From: CAYRPN01 sp964426135
GTDB taxonomy: Bacteria > Planctomycetota > Phycisphaerae > Phycisphaerales > Phycisphaeraceae
Reading direction: 5' to 3'
DNA: 6,888 nt
Assembly: GCA_964426135.1 (NCBI GenBank)
Contig: CAYRPN010000203.1
Coordinates: forward strand, 1 to 6,888
Under the pieces are notes generated by a model. That model saw nothing but the letters and a program-made list of their open reading frames with translations. It was not told where the DNA came from and ran no database searches. This document shows positions 1-4,574 of the stretch, in pieces (position 1 is the stretch's first letter; each line of letters starts with the position of its first letter). A program made the translations under genes and the position numbers.

Positions 1-30
1 AGAACGGCGGCGCGAGGAAAAGTTCTCAGG

Positions 31-54
31 CTCCCGGAGGGAGAGGGGGCCGGA
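31..54 (-). repeat. Half-copy of a dispersed palindromic GC-rich repeat
   Basis: These 24 bases are the exact reverse complement of 6826–6849 at the other end of the window. The right-end copy is a complete palindrome, while this one keeps only one arm, so it looks truncated or decayed. The core is CCGGAGGGAGAGGGGGCCGG. It behaves like a REP-type intergenic repeat. No coding function is evident. Confidence 0.7.
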
Positions 55-98
55 CATTCGCTCCCCGAAAATTTTGGCGCCCCCGATTCGCCCGGCCT

Positions 99-224
99 CC
101 AAGGCAAATGCATTTGGACCTTGACGGGAGGGCGAGGCTCCTGCCGAGCCGCGAAAAACTACGGGCGCACGAGATTGTTCGCGGCTCGGCGGGAGCCTCG
201 CCCTCCCATATGCAATTGCCCTGG
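99..224. repeat. Foldback (MITE/REP-like) element
   Basis: Inner arms 126–155 and 178–207 are 30 bp long and complementary at 29 of 30 positions; the one exception can form a G·U pair. The loop is 22 nt (156–177). Outer flanks 99–115 and 208–224 are also inverted to each other (14 of 17 matches), offset by 10 unpaired bases at 116–125. The whole unit is about 126 bp. Translated on the minus strand, an arm reads EGEAPAEP, a string I remember from many planctomycete open reading frames, so I take this as one copy of a multi-copy non-coding repeat. No transposase and no clear target-site duplication are seen. It sits just upstream of the candidate rpsF promoter. Confidence 0.8.
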
Positions 225-242
225 CCCGGCCTCTCCGCCGCG

Positions 243-270
243 TTGCAAGTTCCGTGGGTTTTGCTACACT
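243..270 (+). promoter_or_regulatory. Candidate sigma70-type promoter for rpsF
   Basis: The -35 element TTGCAA (243–248, 4 of 6 consensus) is separated by 16 bp from the -10 element TACACT (265–270, 4 of 6). The -10 is preceded by TGC, giving an extended -10 (TGnTACACT). Transcription would begin near 277 and leave a leader of roughly 118 nt before the rpsF start. The match is moderate, and this is a sequence-only prediction. Confidence 0.45.
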
Positions 271-323
271 TCCTCGCTTCCCTCAAACCGCCCGGCCTGT
301 TCGCTGGTCGAACGGGACCGATG

Positions 324-368
324 TTTCGAGGCTCCAAAGCGGCCGCCGATGCGGCTGCTTCCTCGAAA
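324..368 (+). promoter_or_regulatory. Structured 5' leader hairpin of rpsF
   Basis: A two-part stem is visible. The outer helix TTTCGAGG (324–331) pairs perfectly with CCTCGAAA (361–368). The inner helix 338–346 pairs with 351–359 (nine pairs, one G·U) and is capped by CGAT. Between them is an asymmetric internal loop, CUCCAA (332–337) opposite a single U360. The structure lies 26 nt upstream of the rpsF start. Many bacteria have an S6:S18-binding leader in front of rpsF, and this could be an equivalent. However, I do not see the characteristic CCG bulge clearly, so the assignment is tentative. Confidence 0.5.
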
Positions 369-394
369 TCACCGGGCCGTCTGGAGCTTTTTCG

Positions 395-820
395 ATGCCT
401 GTCCTCGCACCCGTTGTCAGCCTGTACGAAGGTCTGTTTCTCGTCAGCCAGAACGCCGCCACCGATTTGAACGCGGCGATCGAGCACGTGAAGCAGATTC
501 TCACCCGTTCCGAAGCCGAGATCGTGGGCATTGCCCGCTTCGACGAGCGCAAGCTCGCGTTTCCGGTGAAGGGCCAGCGTCGCGGCACGTACATCATCTC
601 GCTGTTCCGCTGCAACCGCGCGAACCTCGCTCACATCGAGCGCGACAGCAACCTGTCGGAGCAGATTCTCCGCTCGCTGGTGACGCGTGCCGATCACGTG
701 GGCCCTGAGGAGTTGGAGAAGTTCAAGAACGGCATCTTCGACTGGGCGCCCAAGAAGCCGGAGCCGGCGGACGACAAACTGGTGATCCCCGGCGTGCCGG
801 AGCTCAGCGGCGAGATGTGA
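395..820 (+). CDS. rpsF: Small ribosomal subunit protein bS6
   Basis: This 141-residue protein matches bS6, which binds 16S rRNA in the 30S platform as a partner of bS18. The family pattern is visible: YEGLFLV near residues 11–17 (first β-strand), a helix with an AAIEHVKQIL-like sequence, then ERKLAFPVKGQRRGTYIISLF at 51–71, equivalent to the conserved 'LaYpI...GyY' strand pair. Residues beyond about 102 form a charged, Pro-rich C-terminal tail, so the protein is a little longer than typical. I chose ATG 395 because GGAG (383–386) sits 8 nt upstream and the family fold begins just after it. An in-frame GTG at 254 would add 47 residues without family similarity and would overlap the leader hairpin. 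It is the first gene of the rpsF–ssb–rplI cluster; its usual partner rpsR is absent from the window. Confidence 0.93.
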   Translation: MPVLAPVVSLYEGLFLVSQNAATDLNAAIEHVKQILTRSEAEIVGIARFDERKLAFPVKGQRRGTYIISLFRCNRANLAHIERDSNLSEQILRSLVTRADHVGPEELEKFKNGIFDWAPKKPEPADDKLVIPGVPELSGEM

Positions 821-839
821 GGAGAGCGGGGAGCCGAGA

Positions 840-902
840 GCCGTTAGCCATTAGCCATTAGCCATTAGCCATTAGCCATTAGCCATTAGCCATTAGCTCA
901 TA
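840..902 (+). repeat. 7-bp tandem array, unit GCCATTA
   Basis: GCCGTTA (840–846) is followed by seven exact copies of GCCATTA (847–895) and a degenerate GCTCATA (896–902). The array starts 19 bp after the rpsF stop codon. Its entry sequence, GAGCCGTTAGCC at 838–849, is identical to that of the array after ssb (1525–1536). No open reading frame or ribosome binding site is associated with it. Confidence 0.95.
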
Positions 903-906
903 CCCT

Positions 907-962
907 CTGTCCCTTGTCCCTTGTCCCTTGTCCCCTGTCCCCTGACCCCTGTCTTCTGTCCT
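907..962 (+). repeat. 7-bp tandem array, unit (C/T)TGTCCC
   Basis: Eight in-phase heptamers run CTGTCCC, TTGTCCC three times, CTGTCCC, CTGACCC, CTGTCTT and CTGTCCT. The array is pyrimidine-rich on the coding strand. It lies 4 bp after the GCCATTA array and ends 25 bp before the ssb start, so two unrelated heptad families fill this spacer back to back. Copies become more degenerate toward the ssb side. Confidence 0.9.
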
Positions 963-987
963 CCGCCCCTGATTCCCGGAGCCAGCC

Positions 988-1515
988 ATGCCGAATCTGA
1001 ACCGCGTGATGCTGATGGGCAATCTGACGCGTGATCCGGAGCTACGGTTCACGCCGAACAATACGGCTGTTTGCCAGGTCGGCATGGCGATCAATCATCG
1101 CTGGAAAGATCAGAACGGCGAACAGAAGGAAGAAGTGACCTTCATCGACTGCGAAGCGTGGGGACGCACCGCCGAGGTGATCAACCAGTATTTGCGAAAG
1201 GGTCGGCCGATTTTCATCGAGGGCCGACTGAAGCTCGACCAGTGGCAGGACAAGGAAGGCAACAACCGCTCGAAGCTGAAGGTGGTTGTTGAGAACTTCC
1301 AGTTTGTCGACAGCAAGGGTTCAGCCGAAGGCGGCGGCGGCGGCGGTGAAGGTGGTGGTGGTGGTGGAGGTGGCTACAACCGACCCCCGCAGCAGCGTTC
1401 CGCCGGTGCCCCACGTGGCCAGGGCCAGTCACCGCAATCACCGCCATCGCAGCAATCCGCTCCTCCGCCTCAGCAGGAACCGCCCCCGATGGAGGATGAG
1501 GTCATTCCGTTCTGA
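988..1515 (+). CDS. ssb: Single-stranded DNA-binding protein
   Basis: SSB coats ssDNA during replication, recombination and repair and recruits partner enzymes. The 175-residue product has an N-terminal OB fold (about 1–108) opening NLNRVMLMGNLTRDPELRF. Aromatic residues W39, F52, W58 and W86 fall where E. coli SSB has its ssDNA-stacking W40, W54, F60 and W88. A Gly tract (115–129) and a Pro/Gln-rich linker follow. The protein ends MEDEVIPF, the acidic C-terminal tip known to bind SSB partners. ATG 988 is preceded by GGAG (978–981) at 6 nt. It sits between rpsF and rplI, but with repeat-filled spacers on both sides, so it may be partly uncoupled from its neighbours in expression. Confidence 0.96.
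   Translation: MPNLNRVMLMGNLTRDPELRFTPNNTAVCQVGMAINHRWKDQNGEQKEEVTFIDCEAWGRTAEVINQYLRKGRPIFIEGRLKLDQWQDKEGNNRSKLKVVVENFQFVDSKGSAEGGGGGGEGGGGGGGGYNRPPQQRSAGAPRGQGQSPQSPPSQQSAPPPQQEPPPMEDEVIPF
1330..1374 (+). repeat. GGN trinucleotide tract inside ssb
   Basis: Fifteen codons encode Gly6-Glu-Gly8 in the SSB linker: five GGC and one GGT, then GAA, then five GGT, GGA, GGT and GGC. Homogeneous GGC and GGT blocks suggest growth by replication slippage. Changes of whole codons would alter linker length without loss of frame. Confidence 0.9.
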
Positions 1516-1522
1516 GGGAGCT

Positions 1523-1616
1523 GGGAGCCGTTAGCCGTTAGCCGTTAGCCGTTAGCTTTAAGGCGCCGGATTCTGGCTAATGGCTAAAGGCTAATGGCTA
1601 AAGGCTAACGGCTCCC
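1523..1616 (+). repeat. Inverted heptad arrays forming a ~35-bp hairpin between ssb and rplI
   Basis: The left half has four GCCGTTA units (1527–1554) plus GCTTTAA. The right half has GGCTAAT/GGCTAAA/GGCTAAC units (1575–1609). The outer 14 bp (1523–1536 against 1603–1616) are perfectly complementary. Pairing continues to 1557/1582 with two mismatches (1537, 1551) and two G·U pairs, about 35 positions in total, around a loop of about 24 nt. The left half begins 11 bp after the ssb stop. There is no U-tract after it, so it is not a standard intrinsic terminator. It could still stabilise, process or attenuate the ssb–rplI transcript. Confidence 0.9.
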
Positions 1617-1644
1617 CGCCCCCGCTCCCCGCCCCCGCTTCCCG
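1611..1644 (+). repeat. 13-bp GC-rich tandem repeat
   Basis: GCTCCCCGCCCCC occurs at 1611–1623 and again at 1624–1636, followed by a partial third copy GCTTCCCG (1637–1644). It abuts and slightly overlaps the right arm of the heptad hairpin. The G spacing alternates 7 and 6 bp, so it may derive from a heptad array that lost one base per second unit. Confidence 0.75.
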
Positions 1645-1663
1645 TCCGCATGCTGGCGTACCG

Positions 1664-1684
1664 ACGCAGCCGCGTGTGCTGCGT
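1664..1684 (+). promoter_or_regulatory. Small hairpin in the rplI leader
   Basis: ACGCAGC (1664–1670) pairs perfectly with GCTGCGT (1678–1684) around a 7-nt loop, ending 33 nt before the rplI start. It is short and GC-rich. A role in L9 expression is possible but unsupported beyond its position. Confidence 0.3.
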
Positions 1685-1717
1685 GCCGACGTCTAACTTT
1701 CCTTTGCGAAGGACACC

Positions 1718-2410
1718 ATGAAAGTTCTCGAACTGCTTCTGACAGAAAACGTGGACAACCTCGGCATCGTCGGCGATGTCGTCAAGGTCCGTTCCGGCTA
1801 CGCCCGCAACTTCCTCCTGCCCCGCGCCCTGGCGGCCAAGCCGACGCCCGGCGCCATCAAGCGTCTGGCCAAGCGCCGCGCCGAAGTGGAGAAGGAACTG
1901 AAGGTCATCCGCGGCCAGCGCGAGGCGGTCTTCGCCAAGCTCGAGAAGTTCGAGCTCACCATGATGCGATCCGCCAACGAGTCGGGCATCCTTTACGGCG
2001 GCGTCAGCCAGCACGACATCGCCCAGGCGCTGCGCAACGAGGGCCTGGCGATCGAGGATCGCTTCGTCCGCATCGGCGAGCAGATCAAGCGTCTGGACAC
2101 GTACCAGATTCCGATCGTGATGGACACGGACCTGAAGACGGAGATCAAGCTGTGGATCGTCTCCGACAAGCCGCGCGAAGAGCTGGCCGCCGATGCCGCC
2201 GCCGCGCCGGCCGAGGCCGAAGCCCCCGCCGAAGGCAAGAAGAAGAGGAAGGAAAAGGAAAAGGCCGAGAAGGCTGAGGGCGAACCCGCCGAAGCCGAGG
2301 CGAAGCCCAAGGGCAAGAAGGACAAGGGCGAAGCCAAGGCCGAGGGCGACGCGAAACCGGCCGGCGACAAGCCCGCCAAGGAAAAGAAGTCCAAGGCAAA
2401 GGCTGAGTAA
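1718..2410 (+). CDS. rplI: Large ribosomal subunit protein bL9 with long charged tail
   Basis: bL9 binds 23S rRNA near the base of the L1 stalk and supports translational fidelity. Residues 1–45 carry the N-domain signature (NLGIVGDVVKVRSGYARNFLLP). A linking helix spans about 46–78, and the C-domain at about 79–150 includes SGILYGGVSQHDIAQAL and ends in KLWIVSD. Family members are usually near 150 residues. This one has 230, because an 80-residue tail (151–230) made almost only of Lys, Glu, Ala, Pro, Gly and Asp has been added. The tail is predicted disordered and has no domain I recognise. GAAGGA (1708–1713) lies 4 nt before ATG 1718. It is the last gene of the cluster, with a strong terminator directly downstream. 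Confidence 0.95.
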   Translation: MKVLELLLTENVDNLGIVGDVVKVRSGYARNFLLPRALAAKPTPGAIKRLAKRRAEVEKELKVIRGQREAVFAKLEKFELTMMRSANESGILYGGVSQHDIAQALRNEGLAIEDRFVRIGEQIKRLDTYQIPIVMDTDLKTEIKLWIVSDKPREELAADAAAAPAEAEAPAEGKKKRKEKEKAEKAEGEPAEAEAKPKGKKDKGEAKAEGDAKPAGDKPAKEKKSKAKAE

Positions 2411-2434
2411 GCCGGCGCCTGGTGCCGATCACCG

Positions 2435-2503
2435 ACGCGGAGCAGGTCGAGCGAACACGGGGTTACCCCGGTTCCCGCTCCACGTGCTCCGCGTTTTTTT
2501 TTT
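2435..2503 (+). terminator. Intrinsic terminator after rplI
   Basis: A perfect 10-bp stem, ACGCGGAGCA (2435–2444) with TGCTCCGCGT (2485–2494), is followed by ten consecutive T residues (2494–2503, the first also in the stem). Inside the loop are two further nested helices: GAGCG/CGCTC (2449–2453/2476–2480) and CGGGG/CCCCG (2458–2462/2466–2470). It begins 24 bp after the rplI stop and separates the ribosomal cluster from the next gene. Confidence 0.88.
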
Positions 2504-2568
2504 CGTCGTGGCCGATCTCGGTCGCTGCCATGTTTCCCGCTGTTCGCTGATCCTCGTTCGCATCTCCC

Positions 2569-3048
2569 ATGTGGCCAGAACTCCCAGGATTCGTGCCCTT
2601 CAGCCGGGCGACGCTGATGCTCGATATCGTCGCCGTCGCCATGATCGCCGTCGTGCCGGTGCTGGCGTGGAGCGTCCGGCAGGTGAAGTTGCGGCGGAAC
2701 TTCGCCCTGCACGGACGCGTGCAACTGGTGCTGGGTGTGATCCTGCTCGCGGCGGTGCTGCTTTTTGAAATCGACATGCGCACGCACGGCTGGCGACATC
2801 TGGCGAAGTCCTCGCGCTTCGACGACACGCTGCTCAACCATGTCCTGTACGTGCACTTGTTCTTCGCCGTCGCCACGTTTTTTCTCTGGATCTGGACGAT
2901 CGCCGGGGCGCTGCGGAACTTCCCCAGGCCGCCCGCCCCCGGCAGCTACAGCCCGCGGCACAAGCGCGTGGCCACGCTCGCAGCGATCGGCATGTTCTGC
3001 ACCGCCGCGACGGGTTGGACGTTTTATGTCATCGCGTTCGTGTGCTGA
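2569..3048 (+). CDS. DUF420 (YozB/CtaM-like) membrane protein
   Basis: This 159-residue inner-membrane protein has four hydrophobic segments (about 15–36, 50–68, 91–115, 133–157). The DUF420 pattern is visible: LHGRVQL (H48, Q52), HVLYVHLFFA in helix 3 (H91, H96), and RHKRVATLAAIGMF followed by TGWTFYVIAF at the C-terminus. Homologues include B. subtilis YozB and S. aureus CtaM, the latter needed for a haem-copper quinol oxidase. A role in terminal oxidase assembly is therefore plausible, but no oxidase gene is in the window. ATG 2569 is followed by a normal soluble N-terminus, but no clear Shine-Dalgarno sequence precedes it, so the start is less certain. It converges with the 67-residue gene on the opposite strand. 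Confidence 0.8.
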   Translation: MWPELPGFVPFSRATLMLDIVAVAMIAVVPVLAWSVRQVKLRRNFALHGRVQLVLGVILLAAVLLFEIDMRTHGWRHLAKSSRFDDTLLNHVLYVHLFFAVATFFLWIWTIAGALRNFPRPPAPGSYSPRHKRVATLAAIGMFCTAATGWTFYVIAFVC

Positions 3049-3071
3049 CCGCGGCGCGACATCTTGGCGCG

Positions 3072-3102
3072 AAAAAAAACACCGGCCGCGAAGCCGGTGT
3101 TT
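3072..3102 (-). terminator. Intrinsic terminator for the minus-strand pair
   Basis: A perfect 10-bp stem (3077–3086 with 3093–3102) has the loop CGCGAA. Read on the minus strand it runs into eight T residues (complement of 3072–3079), which suits termination of the transcript from 3131–4323. On the plus strand the hairpin ends in only three T residues, so it would stop the DUF420 transcript less efficiently, though it may serve both converging units. Confidence 0.85.
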
Positions 3103-3130
3103 CCCTGGATGTATTGTGGTTTGGCGAAAA

Positions 3131-3334
3131 TCAGCCGCCGGTGGGCAGGCCGGTCTTCTGGTCGGCGTTCTTCTGCTCGACGTAGTACGGGTTGCTGTTG
3201 CCCGTCAGCTTCTTGCTGTACTGCATGATGAATCCAACGCCCACGGCCAGCGCGACCGTCGCGACGATGGTCAGCACGGTGTAGATATTCATGCCGGGGG
3301 CGACGAGTTTCTTGGCGGCAGGTGCCTGGCTCAT
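3131..3334 (-). CDS. Small single-span membrane protein, unknown function
   Basis: I do not recognise a family. The 67-residue product has a polar N-terminus (MSQAPAAKKLVAPG), one hydrophobic segment (about 16–38, IYTVLTIVATVALAVGVGFI) and a hydrophilic C-terminus rich in Asn, Gln, Tyr and Gly. This fits a small inner-membrane protein. ATG 3334 is preceded by GGGAG (complement of 3342–3346) at 7 nt, which supports real translation. The gene follows the coiled-coil membrane protein after 89 bp of heptad repeats and ends just before a terminator. The two are probably co-transcribed, so it may be a partner of that protein; this is inference from position only. Confidence 0.75.
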   Translation of the reverse strand: MSQAPAAKKLVAPGMNIYTVLTIVATVALAVGVGFIMQYSKKLTGNSNPYYVEQKNADQKTGLPTGG

Positions 3335-3351
3335 GGGTGAACTCCCAAACG

Positions 3352-3421
3352 GACAGAGAACAGAGAACAGAGAACAGAACTCAGAACACTAGACCCAGAA
3401 CTCAGAACCGAGAACTCTCAC
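3352..3421 (-). repeat. 7-bp tandem array, unit NNCAGAA/AACAGAG
   Basis: Ten in-phase heptamers on the plus strand run GACAGAG, AACAGAG twice, AACAGAA, CTCAGAA, CACTAGA, CCCAGAA, CTCAGAA, CCGAGAA and CTCTCAC. Similarity is strongest at the low-coordinate end and decays toward 3421. Relative to the minus-strand coiled-coil gene, the array starts 2 bp after the stop codon, and it fills most of the spacer to the 67-residue gene. On that strand it is pyrimidine-rich (CTCTGTT), recalling the TGTCCC array before ssb. Confidence 0.9.
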
Positions 3422-3423
3422 GC

Positions 3424-4323
3424 TCAGCGGATCGGACCGGCCAGGGCTTCATCGCCCGTGCGGATCGCGGCGCCGCCCTTGAGCAGGCTGACGCGGCCGG
3501 CGGCCTGCTGTTCGTCCACTTTCATGATGATCAGCGTGCCCAGGTATTCCTCGCCGCGGTGCAGACGGAACTTCATCCGTTCCTTGACGCCGCTGACGGA
3601 GCCGACGTTCAACTGCACCAGCGTCGTGTCCTCGCCAAGCTGGCGGACATCGGTGATCTGGCCGCGGATCGGAACCGGAGGTTCTTCGCCGGGGGTGCTG
3701 CCCAGGTCGGCGTTCTTGTTGCCGGCCCACTTCTCACGCTCGCTCGGCGGAATCCGCTTGAGCTCTTCCTGATAACGGTTGAGCTCTTCCTGGATGCCCA
3801 CCAACTGCTCGCGGGCCAGACGCACCTGACGGTTCAGCGCCGCCCGGCTGCTTTCGAGATCCGCGTTGGCGGCTTCCAGTTCGATGATCTGCTTGGAAAG
3901 CTTGGTCACTTCCTCGCGACGGGTGCCCAGTTCCGCCTGCAGGGTGGCCTGGATGTCGGCGAAGAGCTTGTGCGACGCGGTGAGGTTCGCGATGTCCGCC
4001 TGCGTGCGGGCCAGGTCAGCGCGGGTGCGCTCCAGAGCGCCCTCGGCGTTGGACAGGTCGCCGCGAAGCTTGGCGATCTCGCCATCCTTCGTCGCGACGA
4101 TCGCCTTCTGCTGGTCGAGCTGGTTGTTCAGTTCGGTCCGGCTCACCTGGGCGGCCGCCTGGGCCGTCGCCACGTCGATCCGCGCCGAGTCGCGCTCCAG
4201 CAGCGCCGAGTCGCGCTGATCGCGATAGGTCTCCACGTTCGCCACGAACGGGATGACCAGCGACACCATCACCACCGCAAGGATGACCATCAGGACGACG
4301 AAGACCTTGGTAACGGGATGCAA
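3424..4323 (-). CDS. Membrane-anchored coiled-coil protein with C-terminal β-domain
   Basis: This 299-residue protein has a signal anchor at about 6–28 (VFVVLMVILAVVMVSLVIPF) and a long helical coiled coil at about 30–195. A Pro-rich linker (196–218) leads to a β-rich domain at about 218–295, with QITDV, LVQLNVGSVSGVKERMKF, YLGTLIIMKVD and AAGRVSLLKG. That pattern of short strands and 'NVGS.sGV' turns resembles domains of MreC/FlgT-like envelope proteins, but I cannot name a family. It is probably periplasmic and tethered to the inner membrane. The start is TTG at 4323: a perfect AGGAGG (complement of 4331–4336) sits 7 nt upstream, and the next ATG is inside the anchor. Two coiled-coil heptads are duplicated at the DNA level. 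It leads a likely two-gene unit with the 67-residue membrane protein. Confidence 0.88.
   Translation of the reverse strand: MHPVTKVFVVLMVILAVVMVSLVIPFVANVETYRDQRDSALLERDSARIDVATAQAAAQVSRTELNNQLDQQKAIVATKDGEIAKLRGDLSNAEGALERTRADLARTQADIANLTASHKLFADIQATLQAELGTRREEVTKLSKQIIELEAANADLESSRAALNRQVRLAREQLVGIQEELNRYQEELKRIPPSEREKWAGNKNADLGSTPGEEPPVPIRGQITDVRQLGEDTTLVQLNVGSVSGVKERMKFRLHRGEEYLGTLIIMKVDEQQAAGRVSLLKGGAAIRTGDEALAGPIR
3758..3792 (-). repeat. 21-bp-period duplication in the coiled coil (QEEL)
   Basis: The 14-mer TTGAGCTCTTCCTG occurs at 3758–3771 and again at 3779–3792, 21 bp apart. It encodes QEELNRYQEELKR at residues 178–190, a seven-residue step that keeps the coiled-coil register. Confidence 0.85.
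4182..4217 (-). repeat. 21-bp-period duplication in the coiled coil (RDSA)
   Basis: The 15-mer GCGCCGAGTCGCGCT occurs at 4182–4196 and again at 4203–4217, again 21 bp apart. It encodes RDSALLERDSARI at residues 37–49, a second in-register heptad duplication within the same gene. Confidence 0.85.
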
Positions 4324-4430
4324 GGGGAAACCTCCTGCAGAAGGAAAGAGGGAGGAACCGGCGGGAGCGATTTCGTTTGGATCGAACGGTCCCAGTTCAG
4401 CGCAATTTGGATTTCGACCACCAGAAGCGC

Positions 4431-4460
4431 ATTATCACGCCGCGCTGCAAGGTTTGTCAA
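4431..4460 (-). promoter_or_regulatory. Sigma70-type promoter for the coiled-coil gene
   Basis: On the minus strand a perfect -35 TTGACA (complement of 4455–4460) is followed after 18 bp by GATAAT (complement of 4431–4436, 5 of 6 consensus). The expected start is near 4424, giving a leader of about 100 nt before the TTG start at 4323. It is the best promoter match in the window and lies in the 251-bp gap after the deacetylase gene, so the downstream pair need not depend on read-through. Confidence 0.65.
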
Positions 4461-4574
4461 ATCCGGGGGTTGAGGAAAAGCCGTGGGCCAAGATCCATTT
4501 GCCGCCAGCCCGGTCGTTTAGCGTCCGCTCGCAGAGCGGAACAATGGAAGGACGCATCCAAGGCTCGCCGATCC

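Noticed and set aside
254..394. 47-residue N-terminal extension of bS6 from an in-frame GTG
   Set aside because: The added residues have no bS6 similarity, would overlap the leader hairpin, and ATG 395 has a GGAG at 8 nt and fits the family N-terminus.
26..697. Minus-strand open reading frame containing an EGEAPAEP string
   Set aside because: It runs through the foldback repeat, promoter region and the antisense of rpsF. Its composition is explained by these, and the string is a translated repeat arm.
840..962. CRISPR array
   Set aside because: The repeats are contiguous 7-bp units with no spacers and no cas genes nearby.
1993..2961. Long minus-strand open reading frame opposite rplI and the DUF420 gene
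   Set aside because: It is antisense to two genes with clear family identity, crosses a strong terminator, and its low-complexity protein mirrors the GC-rich coding strand.
3322..4473. Plus-strand 383-residue open reading frame over the coiled-coil gene
   Set aside because: It is a shadow of the minus-strand coiled-coil gene, which has a promoter, Shine-Dalgarno, membrane anchor and coherent domains. The start of the shadow frame translates the heptad repeat.
4524..4540. Hairpin TCCGCTC/GAGCGGA as terminator of the deacetylase gene
   Set aside because: The stem is only 7 bp with a 3-nt loop, and no T-tract follows on the minus strand.
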